From contig DYGR01000015.1 of the NCBI GenBank assembly GCA_020724545.1, forward strand, positions 1 to 60,001: a stretch of 60,001 nt of DNA, read 5' to 3'. Of this stretch, positions 8,958-17,724 are shown piece by piece (position 1 is the stretch's first letter; each line of letters starts with the position of its first letter). The translations under genes were made by a program, and so were the position numbers. A model generated the notes under the pieces. It was not told the DNA's origin, did no database searches, and was given only the letters and a program-made list of their open reading frames with translations. Source of the stretch: Candidatus Methanoperedens nitratireducens. Lineage in GTDB: Archaea; Halobacteriota; Methanosarcinia; Methanosarcinales; Methanoperedenaceae.

Positions 8958-11654
8958 CTATGAAATATAACCCTTAACTCTAAATAGTTTCTTCAGTATC
9001 TCTGATGCAATGATAACGGTACTGGATGTCAGTACAATCAGTACCCATGCGTCAAATCCAAGAGGCACTGTTTTAAGTATACTCTGCATTGGCTGCCAGT
9101 AAATAGCAAGAAGCATGGCAATAGTAGAGCCAAATAGTGCAAGAAGCAGTTTTTTGTTTGCAAAAAACCCTGTACTGAATATTGATTCAGTTAGATTTCT
9201 GCAATTCAGAGCATTGAATAATCCAAAAGTAATCAGGGTGGCAAATGCAGTGGTCTGTGCCACCTGAAGGTTTTGCGGCTGCTTCGGGCCTGTAGATGCA
9301 AATAGTGCAAAAGTGCCAAGGAAAAATATCGATGCCATTGCCAGGGTATATAATAGTACTGATCGGGAAAGTATCGGCTCTTTTGGATCGCGGGGTCTTC
9401 TTGACATTATATCACGGGAAGCAGGCTCCACTGATAAACCAAGTGCCGGAAACTCTTCAGTCACTAAATTGACATACAAAATCTGAAGTGGCGTAAGTGG
9501 AAGAGGGTAGTTCAGTACAACAAAAGATAGAAATAGAACTGCAACCTCAGCAAAAGTAACTGATAGTAAATAGCTTGCGCCTTTGCGTATATTGTCATAT
9601 ATCCGCCGCCCCTCCTTGACTGCGTGGACTATTGTTGCAAAATTATCATCCATGATTACCATATCTGAGGCCTCTTTTGCAACATCGGTTCCTGTAATGC
9701 CCATGGCCACGCCGATATCGGATTTTTTAAGCGCGGGGGCGTCATTCACCCCGTCCCCTGTCATGGCTACGATATGCCCCTTCCTCCTCAGGGCATCCAT
9801 GATCCTCAATTTATGTGCGGGCGCTGCCCTTGCATAGATAGAGACCAGTTGCGCAGCTTCTGCCAGCTCCTCATCGCTCATTCTCTCGATCTCACTCCCC
9901 TCAAGTACCCCTCCATCATCAAGTAACCCTATGGTTTTTCCTATCGCCCTGGCCGTAATTTTATTATCGCCTGTGATCATCACGGTCTTAATGCCAGCAC
10001 TTTTGCATTTAGCAATGGCGTCTATCACTTCCTCTCTTGGGGGATCGATCATACCCATAAGTCCAGTGAAAACAAGTTCTCGCTCCACACATGCTGTGGT
10101 GTATTCACTGCACTCTTCGTTCTCAAAGGTTCTCCTGGCAAAAGCTAAAACACGCAGTGCATCTTCGGCCATCGCCCTGTTTACCTCCAGGATCCTGTCT
10201 TTATCTGCGCTATCCAGCGGCCTGATCTCTCCTCCGTCATAAATATGGGTACACCTTCCAAGTACCACTTCAGGCGCGCCTTTTGTGAATGCCATAATAC
10301 CCACGGGTGTTGAGTTGATCGTACTCATCATCTTCCGCTCGCTATCAAATGGAAGCTCGGCGATGCGCCGGTACTGCTCATTGATGTGTTGACTTACGTC
10401 TGCTTTTTTTGCAGCTACCAGCAAAGCTCCCTCTGTCGGGTCTCCTATTATGTGCCATCCCTTATCATACTCAAGATAGGAATTGTTGCACAACACGCCG
10501 ATTTTCAGAACCTCGTTCAACTGCGTATCCCGGACAGGGTCGATCTTTGCGCCATCTCTTAAGAACTCTCCCTCAGGGATATACCCGCTGCCTGCTACAT
10601 CTATAACCCTGTCGGTGTATATCCTCCGAACGGTCATCTCACCCCTTGTTATTGTGCCTGTTTTATCTGAGCAGATGACCGTAGCGCTCCCCAGGGTCTC
10701 GACCGCAGGGAGCTTTCTGATTATTGCACGGCGTTTTGCCATCCTCTGGGTGCCCAGGGCAAGGGTGGCAGTGACTATGAATGGAAGTGCCTCGGGTATG
10801 CCTGCAACCGCAAGCGCTGCAGCAACTATAAGCATATCAAGAATATCCTGCCCGCGAAGTGAGCCTACTATAAAAATAATAAAACTGGCAACCAAAACAA
10901 TTTTTGCCAGTTGCCTGGCAAGCCTGGCGAATTTTATCTTAAGGGGGGGCTCTTCTTCCCTGATCTGGATCATCTGCGCAATATCGCCTATCTGCGTATT
11001 GCTGCCAGTTCCCACGACGATCGCTATGCCGTTACCCCGTGTGACAATAGTGCCCATAAAGACCATGTTCTTCTGCTCTGCGACAGGGATATCCTCTCCA
11101 AGCATCCCGGTGCTCTTTGGTACAGGATTGGACTCACCAGTTAAGGTTGATTCAACAGTCTCAAGATTAATCGCCTCTATTAGTCTTGCATCTGCTGCTA
11201 TCCTGTCGCCTGCCTCAACAAGGATAACATCCCCGGGTACAAGCTCTCTTATCGGGATTTTTTTCACCCCGCCGTTACGAAGTACCCTGGCTTCAAGTGC
11301 AACCATCTCCTTCAGGGCTTCCATCGCCCTCTCTGCCCTGTACTCCTGGATAAAACCAAGTAATGAGATGAATAAGATAATAATCAGTATCACATACGCA
11401 TTCGTGGTCTCACCTGTAAAGGCTGAGATAACAGCGGCAATGATAAGGATCAGAACCAGATAATTCTTAAATTGTGAGAGAAAAAGTTGAATGGGTGATA
11501 TCCTCTTCTTCTCAGGCAGTTCATTGTAGCCATACTCTGATAGACGGTCTTTAACATCATCTGGTCTCAGGCCTGATCTGCCCGAGTGCAAGATTTGAAA
11601 GATCTTATCTATATCAAGGGCGTGCCACTTCTTATTCAATGCCAGATTCCCCAT
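8958..11654 (-). CDS. P-type cation-transporting ATPase (P2, SERCA/PMR1-like)
   Basis: A membrane ATPase of 898 residues with the cation-ATPase N-terminal domain, actuator TGES (LTGESNPV), phosphorylation motif DKTGTIT, and hinge TGDGVNDAPALKKSDIG. The M4 ion-binding segment reads GIPEALP where calcium pumps usually have PEGLP, so the transported ion is uncertain: Ca2+ or another cation. C-terminal transmembrane helices are complete. It starts at the ATG with MGNLALNKKWHAL and is followed by the methionine-rich secreted protein, which hints at metal handling, but this link is only positional. Confidence 0.9.
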   Translation of the reverse strand: MGNLALNKKWHALDIDKIFQILHSGRSGLRPDDVKDRLSEYGYNELPEKKRISPIQLFLSQFKNYLVLILIIAAVISAFTGETTNAYVILIIILFISLLGFIQEYRAERAMEALKEMVALEARVLRNGGVKKIPIRELVPGDVILVEAGDRIAADARLIEAINLETVESTLTGESNPVPKSTGMLGEDIPVAEQKNMVFMGTIVTRGNGIAIVVGTGSNTQIGDIAQMIQIREEEPPLKIKFARLARQLAKIVLVASFIIFIVGSLRGQDILDMLIVAAALAVAGIPEALPFIVTATLALGTQRMAKRRAIIRKLPAVETLGSATVICSDKTGTITRGEMTVRRIYTDRVIDVAGSGYIPEGEFLRDGAKIDPVRDTQLNEVLKIGVLCNNSYLEYDKGWHIIGDPTEGALLVAAKKADVSQHINEQYRRIAELPFDSERKMMSTINSTPVGIMAFTKGAPEVVLGRCTHIYDGGEIRPLDSADKDRILEVNRAMAEDALRVLAFARRTFENEECSEYTTACVERELVFTGLMGMIDPPREEVIDAIAKCKSAGIKTVMITGDNKITARAIGKTIGLLDDGGVLEGSEIERMSDEELAEAAQLVSIYARAAPAHKLRIMDALRRKGHIVAMTGDGVNDAPALKKSDIGVAMGITGTDVAKEASDMVIMDDNFATIVHAVKEGRRIYDNIRKGASYLLSVTFAEVAVLFLSFVVLNYPLPLTPLQILYVNLVTEEFPALGLSVEPASRDIMSRRPRDPKEPILSRSVLLYTLAMASIFFLGTFALFASTGPKQPQNLQVAQTTAFATLITFGLFNALNCRNLTESIFSTGFFANKKLLLALFGSTIAMLLAIYWQPMQSILKTVPLGFDAWVLIVLTSSTVIIASEILKKLFRVKGYIS

Positions 11655-11717
11655 AGATAATTAAGGGTTCTTCGACATATAGCCGTATCATCAACAGCTC
11701 TTAGAATTCCGATGCAA

Positions 11718-13184
11718 TTATAAGTATTTCTGACAGGTTCTCTCCAGATCCTCGGATGCAGTATCTATCTTTTTGTGAATCAGCTTGATATCATTCTCAA
11801 TATGAACAATTCCTTCCTTTAATGCGGCTATCTGGCGCCTTGTTTCTTCTGGCGCAGGCCCACCCGTCACAGCACGTTTCCTGATGTTCTCCACAGGGTC
11901 AAGAGCCTCTTTAACGTTCTCTTCAGATAGACCCATATCGCTCAATTTCCTTCCAGTGATCTCCAATGAGAGCCGATCAAGATCCTGGAGGGATGGAGTT
12001 TTTCCAGCTTTTGCGCTCGAGCCAACGATGTGGTGTGCAGTCCTGAAGGGTATGCCTGTTGATCTCACGATGGTATCTGCAAGCTCTGTGGCAGTCATAA
12101 ACCCAATACCCGATGTACGCTCCATATTCTCTTTTTTTATTTTCATTGTCCTGATAATACCACAGGCCATACGTACAGAAGACCTGATAGTATCTGTGGC
12201 ACGCCAGAGGTGGGGTGTGGCCTCCTGAAGATCGCGGTTATAGCTGTACGGAATGGCCTTGCAGATCATTAACACAGACGTTAGAGCGCCGATAACAGTC
12301 CCTGTCTTTGCGCGCACAAGCTCTGCAATATCAGGGTTCTTTTTCTGGGGCATTATAGATGATGTGGATGAGTACCGATCATCCAGCTCAATAAAATCGA
12401 ACTCTGATGAACCCCACAGAATAAGCTCCTCTGCAAGACGGCTAAGAGATATCATGAGGTTGGCATAACAGCTCATGCTCTCGATCATAAAATCGCGCGT
12501 GCTTACCGAATCCATGGAGTTCTCGATTTCAGAGTCAAATCCAAGCAGTTCTGTTGTCCTCTTTCTGTTTACAGGAAAGCCTGTTGAAGCAAATGCAGCC
12601 GCACCCAAGGGATTCTGGTTTGTGCGCTCATATGCGCCTTTTATCCTGGCAATATCGCGAAGATATGCATTCGCATGGGCAAGAAGGTGGTGCGCAAACG
12701 TGGTGGGCTGAGCATGCTGGGTGTGGGTATAGCCAGGCATGATCGTCTCATGGTGTTCTGAGGCAGTATCGAGAAGGGCTGTGATGAGGTCATGTACCTC
12801 CTCCATGAGGTCTATAAGTTCCTCGCGAAGTGACAGCCTGATACATGTGGCAACCTCATCGTTCCTTGATCGGGCTGAGTGCATTCTACCCCCCGTATCC
12901 TCACCCACAAGTTCTATGAGCCGCGCCTCAAGGGCTATATGCACATCCTCATAGGATGTATCAAGTGCCAGGATGCCTTCCCTCTTTATTCTATCCAGGC
13001 CAGAGAGGATTGCTGAGCAGTCATCAGCACTGATGATGTCCTGCTCTCTCAGCATAACAACATGAGCCCTGTCCACTTCAATATCAGCGTGGAATATCCT
13101 CTGGTCTGCCTCCATTGAGGATGTGAATCGCATGATATCCTCATCAGGTTCTATCGATAGCCGCCCTCGTCTTAGTATGTTCAT
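11718..13184 (-). CDS. argH: argininosuccinate lyase
   Basis: The enzyme splits argininosuccinate into arginine and fumarate, the last step of arginine synthesis. Its 488 residues match family length. The fumarase/lyase signature SSIMPQKKNPD is present, together with GGRMHSARSRNDEVAT and the HTQHAQPTTF segment. The start MNILRRGRL fits the family. It stands alone between the ATPase and tRNA-Trp. Confidence 0.95.
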   Translation of the reverse strand: MNILRRGRLSIEPDEDIMRFTSSMEADQRIFHADIEVDRAHVVMLREQDIISADDCSAILSGLDRIKREGILALDTSYEDVHIALEARLIELVGEDTGGRMHSARSRNDEVATCIRLSLREELIDLMEEVHDLITALLDTASEHHETIMPGYTHTQHAQPTTFAHHLLAHANAYLRDIARIKGAYERTNQNPLGAAAFASTGFPVNRKRTTELLGFDSEIENSMDSVSTRDFMIESMSCYANLMISLSRLAEELILWGSSEFDFIELDDRYSSTSSIMPQKKNPDIAELVRAKTGTVIGALTSVLMICKAIPYSYNRDLQEATPHLWRATDTIRSSVRMACGIIRTMKIKKENMERTSGIGFMTATELADTIVRSTGIPFRTAHHIVGSSAKAGKTPSLQDLDRLSLEITGRKLSDMGLSEENVKEALDPVENIRKRAVTGGPAPEETRRQIAALKEGIVHIENDIKLIHKKIDTASEDLERTCQKYL

Positions 13185-13475
13185 AAAATTCCTTTAATTC
13201 ATGTCAATAGTTGTTCTAATATACAATACATCTATTAGGATTTATCTAAAAGCTGCTCAAAATTCAGACGGGATAACAGGATTGTGAGTAGAATCATATC
13301 CTGTAAATCCTGTCAATCCTGTCCAGATTTGCCACTTTTTTGGAGTTATGATTATTTAAGAGCCTGGCTATAAGAGTTCACAAATAGAAAAAATATTATT
13401 ATTGGATTATTAAATAGTTTTAATAGCAATCAAATATAGTATAGCGATATCTTCTGATAGACCTAGATTGAATCA
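13185..13475. other. intergenic region with dispersed ATCCTGT-type repeat
   Basis: No gene is seen. At about 13268-13327 there is a block of the type ATCCTGTAAATCCTGTCAAT preceded by GGATAACAGGAT, a degenerate dispersed sequence that recurs in many prokaryotic genomes. Its right part forms an imperfect inverted repeat with the left part. Confidence 0.5.
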
Positions 13476-13694
13476 GGGGCTGTGGCCTAGTCCGGCATGG
13501 CGACGGGCTCCAGCGGAAAAAACCGGATATAATCCGGGTGTTATGATGAGCAACGGGTCTACCGAGCGAACCGGACGCGGTAAGCAATGAGGAACCGTTG
13601 GAGCACTGAACGTGCTGCTCAAAGATTTAATCGCCAAAAACCTGGCATTTTCGGAGAGACCCGTCGATCGTGAGTTCAAATCTCACCAGCCCCA
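13476..13694 (+). tRNA. tRNA-Trp (CCA) with a 145-nt intron
   Basis: Acceptor GGGGCTG pairs with CAGCCCC at 13687-13693, D stem GCC/GGC, anticodon stem ACGGG (13503-13507) with CCCGT (13660-13664), and T arm GTGAG/CTCAC with TTCAAAT. The loop reads CTCCAG before the intron and A after it, giving anticodon CCA. The intron occupies 13514-13658, after position 37, the canonical archaeal site. No CCA end is encoded. Confidence 0.93.
13543..13609 (+). ncRNA. box C/D guide RNA within the tRNA-Trp intron
   Basis: C box ATGATGA (13543-13549), D' box CCGA (13562-13565), C' box ATGAGGA (13587-13593) and D box CTGA (13606-13609) are present. The D' guide ACGGGTCT (13553-13560) is complementary to AGACCCGT at 13657-13664, and the box-plus-five rule places the target at C39. 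The D guide GTTGGAGC pairs with GCTCCAGC and targets C34. Intronic guides for positions 34 and 39 of pre-tRNA-Trp are known in archaea such as Haloferax. Confidence 0.88.
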
Positions 13695-13806
13695 TACCCT
13701 TTCAGGCATTATCCAATAAAACTTTTAATTACATCATACTCTGGATTATGAATTTTTCATAAAAAGGGTGGCATGAGCAATTTTCTATGCCACAGCAGTC
13801 TGATTT

Positions 13807-14301
13807 TCAATCAATCTTTATGGATGTTCTCTTTGTGACTTCAGTTTTTGGCAATCTTACTTCAAGAACTCCATGCTTATACGAGGTTTTTGATTTATCA
13901 GGATTCACAGTTGCGGGCAAAGTAATCGAACGATAAAATCTTCCGACACTTCTCTCCCTGTATATATAATTCCCTTTCTCCTCTCTCTCTTCTTTTTCCT
14001 TCTTTGCTACTTCTGGTGCCTTTTCTGAGGATATCTCAAGCCTGTTCCCGGTAGCATAAACTTTGATATCATCTTTATCAAGACCCGGCACCTCAGCAGT
14101 AACGATAACCTCATCCTCTGTATCAAAGACATCCACAAGTGGCTCACGGTATTCAGCTCCAATCAGTCTCCTTTCTTCACCCCGGGGCGGCATGCGTCTG
14201 CCCGGCCTTTCCCAAAATCTTCTTTCCCTTTTCCAGAAATCCTCCCACATTCTATTCATCTCCTCTTCAAAACGTCTGAAGTCTTCCATTGGATCGACCA
14301 T
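13807..14301 (-). CDS. Hsp20/alpha-crystallin small heat-shock protein
   Basis: A 164-residue ATP-independent chaperone. A Met/Trp/Arg-rich N-terminal arm (residues 1-50) is followed by the alpha-crystallin domain, beginning PLVDVFDTEDEVIVTAEVPG and ending with the signature GVLEVRLPK. The C-terminal IKI (TSIKID) is the oligomerisation motif. It is monocistronic. Confidence 0.93.
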   Translation of the reverse strand: MVDPMEDFRRFEEEMNRMWEDFWKRERRFWERPGRRMPPRGEERRLIGAEYREPLVDVFDTEDEVIVTAEVPGLDKDDIKVYATGNRLEISSEKAPEVAKKEKEEREEKGNYIYRERSVGRFYRSITLPATVNPDKSKTSYKHGVLEVRLPKTEVTKRTSIKID

Positions 14302-14388
14302 TACTAAAACCTCCCACTTATGATAGGTCTGTATAGGATTGTACTTAAAATTAACTGTATCCGATCTATGAGCCCGCTGTATACAGTT

Positions 14389-15162
14389 TTAAATTTTTTC
14401 CCATACTGCACATTTAAGTCGCTGCTTTGCTAATTCACAATAATTTTGGTCAATCTCTATTCCAGTTCCTGTTCTGCCAGTTTCAAAGCAAGCAATAAGC
14501 GTAGTCCCACTGCCAAGGAATGGATCAAGAACAGTATCACCAACAAAACTAAATAACTTTATGCATCTTCTGGGTAACTCAACTGGAAATGGTGCAGGAT
14601 GACCCACTCTTTTTTTACTCTCTCCGTTAAAGTTCCAGACCCCATTCGTCCATCCCATGAATTCTTCTCTGCTTATATCCGATTTTTGACTCCCACCTGT
14701 CTTTTTCCATTTATTTTTATAAAGGACGATAATAACTTCAACAGGTACTATAACAAATGGAGCAGATGCAGATAGCCATGAACCCCATGCTGTCCTTCTA
14801 GAAATATTCTGTTCATTCCATATAATAGTGGTATGATATTTCCAACCAGCCTTTTTTGCAATTGTAGTAATATCAGCATATACACTCTGCTGTCCACCTT
14901 TGTTTTTATCAAGAGGTATATTCAAACACAGTCGCCCATCATCCTTTGCAAATTCGTAACATCTAGTAATCCAATCCTGAGTAAAAATCAAATAATCCTC
15001 ATAAGATATTTTATCATTATGAGAATTATATTTAATATCTACATTATATGGTGGAGAGGTAACAATTAAATCAATAGTTTCATGTGGTATGCAGTCTGTT
15101 TTTAAGATATCATCGTTATAAATTGAAACTGAATCTGCATTGTAGTAAAGTTTAGTATCCAT
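14389..15162 (-). CDS. site-specific DNA methyltransferase (beta class, SPPY)
   Basis: A 257-residue SAM-dependent methylase. The catalytic motif TSPPYNV is near residue 35 and the SAM motif DPFLGSGTTL near the C-terminus, the beta-class order used by N4-cytosine and N6-adenine methylases. SPPY favours N4-cytosine, but the base is not decided by sequence. No restriction enzyme gene is adjacent, so it is an orphan methylase unless the truncated RAMA protein at 18114-19098 was once its partner. It lies immediately beyond the 3' end of tRNA-Ile, a typical place for inserted DNA. Confidence 0.9.
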   Translation of the reverse strand: MDTKLYYNADSVSIYNDDILKTDCIPHETIDLIVTSPPYNVDIKYNSHNDKISYEDYLIFTQDWITRCYEFAKDDGRLCLNIPLDKNKGGQQSVYADITTIAKKAGWKYHTTIIWNEQNISRRTAWGSWLSASAPFVIVPVEVIIVLYKNKWKKTGGSQKSDISREEFMGWTNGVWNFNGESKKRVGHPAPFPVELPRRCIKLFSFVGDTVLDPFLGSGTTLIACFETGRTGTGIEIDQNYCELAKQRLKCAVWEKI

Positions 15163-15205
15163 TTTGATCTCCTCTCGATTGCCTGCTTTTTCTCAAAAAT
15201 CAATA

Positions 15206-15279
15206 TGGGCCCGCTGCGATTTGAACGCAGGACCTCTCGGTTATCAGCCGAGCGCTCCACCTGGCTAAGCTACGGGCCC
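15206..15279 (-). tRNA. tRNA-Ile (GAT)
   Basis: Read on the minus strand from 15279: acceptor GGGCCCG pairs with CGGGCCC, the anticodon arm is CTCGG-CTGATAA-CCGAG with anticodon GAT, the T loop is TTCAAAT and the discriminator base is A. No intron and no encoded CCA are seen. Confidence 0.95.
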
Positions 15280-15377
15280 GGAACTATCGCCAATATAACG
15301 GCATGTGATTTAAATCTTATCTTTAAGTCAGTACTTCCGCAAGTAATAGAGAGATAGATTAGGCCTTTGATATCTTT

Positions 15378-15643
15378 GTGTACACATTAAAGATAAAGCC
15401 TGATCTTGAGAAGGCCCTCAAGAAGTTTGTGAAAAAAACAGGAAACAGGTTGAGATTATTCTTAAAAAAATCGATAAAATCTTGTTGAACCCCCACAGAT
15501 ATAAGAATCTTCGTGCACCTTTGAATGATTGGAAAAGAGTCCATGTGGATAAACATTTCGTGTTAATTTTTTCTGTTGATGAGGAATCAAAGACCGTCAC
15601 ACTGGAAGATTATGACCATCACGATAATATCTATAAACATTAA
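15378..15643 (+). pseudogene. RelE/ParE-family toxin, frameshifted
   Basis: The first frame reads YTLKIKPDLEKALKKFVKK and then runs out of family pattern to a stop. A second frame supplies KQVEIILKKIDKILLNPHRY, followed by a C-terminus with DWKRVHVDKHFVLIFSVDE and TVTLEDYDHHDNIY. Adding one A to the run of seven A at 15433-15439 joins them into an 88-residue RelE-type mRNA interferase starting at GTG 15378. No antitoxin gene is recognisable next to it. It may be an inactivated orphan toxin or a sequencing error. Confidence 0.75.
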
Positions 15644-16004
15644 CGTGTTTAAATTATTTAATTTAAACCAGCCCCATTCTCCTCAACGTTCAGGTACTCC
15701 GCACAATGCTCACAGCACTGTACTACCTGTTCCCTTTACGCAGGAGCAGACCTGCTCAGTGGGATTCTAACCTGTGGATATCCGCTGCTGTTTTGCGTTT
15801 TTTCAGCGTTTTCTTCAGGTGTCCTTGTTGTCATACTCTCTCCCTTGTGTTTCCAGGTACACCGTCACGCATGAGTGTTTCTATCGTTCATACGTTATTT
15901 TGGCGTTTACCAGAAGGGGAGGCATGAAATAATACTGTATCGGATTATTCTAAATTTAACCGATACCGATATATACTCTAATGTCATATCGGATATGTTA
16001 AATT
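15644..16004. other. intergenic region: repeat copy A and Fic promoter
   Basis: This stretch holds the first copy of a diverged direct repeat (about 15680-15865, matched at 17165-17345) and, from 15935, the putative operator cluster in front of the Fic gene. No intact gene is seen. Confidence 0.6.
15680..15865 (-). repeat. diverged direct repeat, copy A
   Basis: It is about 80 percent similar to 17165-17345, sharing segments such as TTTACGCAGGAGCAGACCTG and GCGTTTTCTTCAGGTGTCC. On the minus strand both copies can encode a short peptide containing RTPEENA, YPQV and RSAPA, with the same stop. It is likely the remnant of a mobile element or duplicated gene end. Confidence 0.65.
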
Positions 16005-16025
16005 ATGTCCAATACCGATATATCA
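15936..16025 (+). promoter_or_regulatory. repeated ATACCGATAT/TATCGGAT sites at the Fic start
   Basis: Four related sites lie within 90 bases: TATCGGATTA (about 15938), ATACCGATATAT (about 15964), CATATCGGATATG (15985-15997) and ATACCGATATAT (about 16012, inside the first Fic codons). Two are direct and two inverted. They overlap the start region and could bind the C-terminal helix-turn-helix of the Fic protein for autoregulation, which is an inference. Confidence 0.5.
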
Positions 16026-16928
16026 TTATTTCAGGAAAAGCTTCTTTCACGCATAAATGAAAAAATGCATAAGCTTAACTCACTTCGCCCTCTTCCAGCC
16101 GATGCTGTAAAAAAGATGCATGAAGAGATGAGGCTGCTGCATACATATCACTCAAATGCAATAGAGGGGAATACTCTGACACTCCCGGAGACAAAACTTG
16201 TTCTTGAAGAAGGTATTACTATCGGTGGAAAATCACTACGTGAGCACCTTGAAGCAACAAATAACGCCAAAGCATTCGATTTAATAGAGGATATTGCAAA
16301 GAAGAAAAAGACGATAGACCATGTTATAATTCAGAAGATTCATGAAGTAGTTACAGCAGGCATTCTGGAGGATGCTGGAAAATATCGTACCAAGAACGTC
16401 AGAATAACTGGCTCGGCAAAAACTCCGCCTGACTGGTCAAAAATAACTAAATTGATGGATGAGCTTATTGAAAAAATTCCCCAATATAAAAGGCATCCTG
16501 TTGAGGTCGCTGCTCGCCTTCACCATAGATTCGTTGAGATCCATCCATTCATAGATGGCAATGGTAGAGTGTCTCGTCTGCTCACCAACCTGTATTTAAT
16601 TGCTCAGGGTTATCCTCCAATAGTTCTCAAAATAGAGGATAGAGGAAAATATTACAGGTTCCTGAGAGCAGCGGATGCAGGAAATCCCGGTCTATTTGTC
16701 AATTTCGTTGCAAAGGCTGTAGATGAGAGCCTAACGATGTATCTTTCTATCTTCGGTGGAGTTAATGAACTGCTGCCACTCAAAGAACTTGCTGAAAATA
16801 CACCTTATTCTCAAGAATATCTGAGTCTAAGAGCAAGGCAGGGTGTTCTGGATGCGGTAAAAATAGGGAAGATATGGTATTCATCAAGACATGCAATAGA
16901 ACAATATCTATCTGAACATGGCAAATGA
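16005..16928 (+). CDS. Fic-family protein (AMP-transferase type) with C-terminal HTH
   Basis: A 307-residue protein. The Fic core motif HPFIDGNGRVSRLL (about residue 180) carries the catalytic His and the phosphate-binding Asp/Asn/Gly/Arg. An N-terminal inhibitory helix HSNAIEGNTL (about residue 50) marks a class II, self-inhibited Fic. The C-terminal 60 residues form a winged-helix-like segment (LKELAENTPYSQEYLSLRAR). Such proteins usually transfer AMP from ATP to target hydroxyl groups; the target is unknown. It stands between two diverged direct repeats, so it may have arrived as cargo. Confidence 0.92.
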   Translation: MSNTDISLFQEKLLSRINEKMHKLNSLRPLPADAVKKMHEEMRLLHTYHSNAIEGNTLTLPETKLVLEEGITIGGKSLREHLEATNNAKAFDLIEDIAKKKKTIDHVIIQKIHEVVTAGILEDAGKYRTKNVRITGSAKTPPDWSKITKLMDELIEKIPQYKRHPVEVAARLHHRFVEIHPFIDGNGRVSRLLTNLYLIAQGYPPIVLKIEDRGKYYRFLRAADAGNPGLFVNFVAKAVDESLTMYLSIFGGVNELLPLKELAENTPYSQEYLSLRARQGVLDAVKIGKIWYSSRHAIEQYLSEHGK

Positions 16929-17475
16929 TAGTGGTTTATCATGCCCTGTATAGTTTAATTTGTGCCCCAAATTTTAGCGCCACAGTTGCTATTCAGGCTC
17001 AAGATTATCTAACGGATGTACGCAACCCCTGTCGCCTTCAGTATTCCCGTATGCAGCTTTCGTCTGGCGCATCCCTTTGCAGGAGATGGATTCATTCAGT
17101 AATGAACAAAGAGAAAACAGCCCCATTTCACCGAACAATTTCTTTGCTGTGCCGTCCTTGAAATCCGATATTCAGGTACTCTGCACAGTGCTCACAGCAC
17201 CGCTCTACCTGTTTTCTTTACGCAGGAGCAGACCTGCGCAGCGGTATTTTAACCTGTGGATATACGCTGCTGATTTGTGTTTTCCCAGCGTTTTCTTCAG
17301 GTGTCCTGTCTATCATGCTTTCTCTCTTGTGTTTCGAGGCACGCCGGTCATGGACTCTGCACTGGAAGGTGCGGAGCATCATGGCGTGGGTGCATGAGGG
17401 CATCTATCGCTTATTTATTGCTAAGGCATAAATCGACAAAAAGGGGCACGAAAATAACATAGGTATGAGTTCTCC
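16929..17475. other. intergenic region with repeat copy B
   Basis: No intact gene is seen. It contains the second copy of the direct repeat and AT-rich sequence leading to the toxin-antitoxin promoter. Confidence 0.6.
17165..17345 (-). repeat. diverged direct repeat, copy B
   Basis: It matches copy A at about 15680-15865 at roughly 80 percent. The minus strand encodes a short frame with RTPEENAGKTQISSVYPQV ending in RSAPA and a stop, conserved relative to copy A. Together the copies bracket the Fic gene. Confidence 0.65.
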
Positions 17476-17535
17476 TTGAAATACTTCTCAATCATGTTTT
17501 TATATATGCATATCGTAAAGATGTTAATAAACATG

Positions 17536-17724
17536 ATGAATTTAGAAACCGAAGTAAGGGATATAAAGCGGTATGTAATCGAGATTTCGAAAAAGGTTGA
17601 TGAGCTTTTATACGAAAAAGAAATCGTTTCGTTGATGAAGCTTTCCGAAAAGTCATTATCAAGTTTCTTTGAGAATGAGCCGGATATTTATAAAATAGCG
17701 GATTTAAAGGTCAGATATAAATGA
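17536..17724 (+). CDS. putative antitoxin of the MazF/PemK-type pair
   Basis: A 62-residue acidic, helical protein (NLETEVRDIKRYVIEISKKV) overlapping the toxin start by four bases (ATGA), the normal arrangement for antitoxin and toxin. Several ATG codons lie upstream; those at 17533 and 17536 follow a TATA-like TTTTTATATATGC (about 17496-17508) by about 25 bases, which suggests a nearly leaderless start. No named antitoxin family is recognised, so the role rests on its neighbour. Confidence 0.65.
   Translation: MNLETEVRDIKRYVIEISKKVDELLYEKEIVSLMKLSEKSLSSFFENEPDIYKIADLKVRYK

Noticed and set aside
10483-11463. 326-residue frame on the plus strand
   Set aside because: It is antisense to the clearly coding P-type ATPase, serine/alanine-rich, with no domain or ribosome binding site.
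13473-13679. 68-residue minus-strand frame
   Set aside because: It overlaps the intron-containing tRNA-Trp and has no protein features.
15200-15290. tRNA-Ile 3' end as a proven attachment site
   Set aside because: No second copy of the tRNA end was noticed in the window, so integration there remains only positional suspicion.
15706-15927. short plus-strand frames in the direct repeats (also 17077-17397)
   Set aside because: They are not conserved between the two repeat copies, whereas the minus-strand short frame is.
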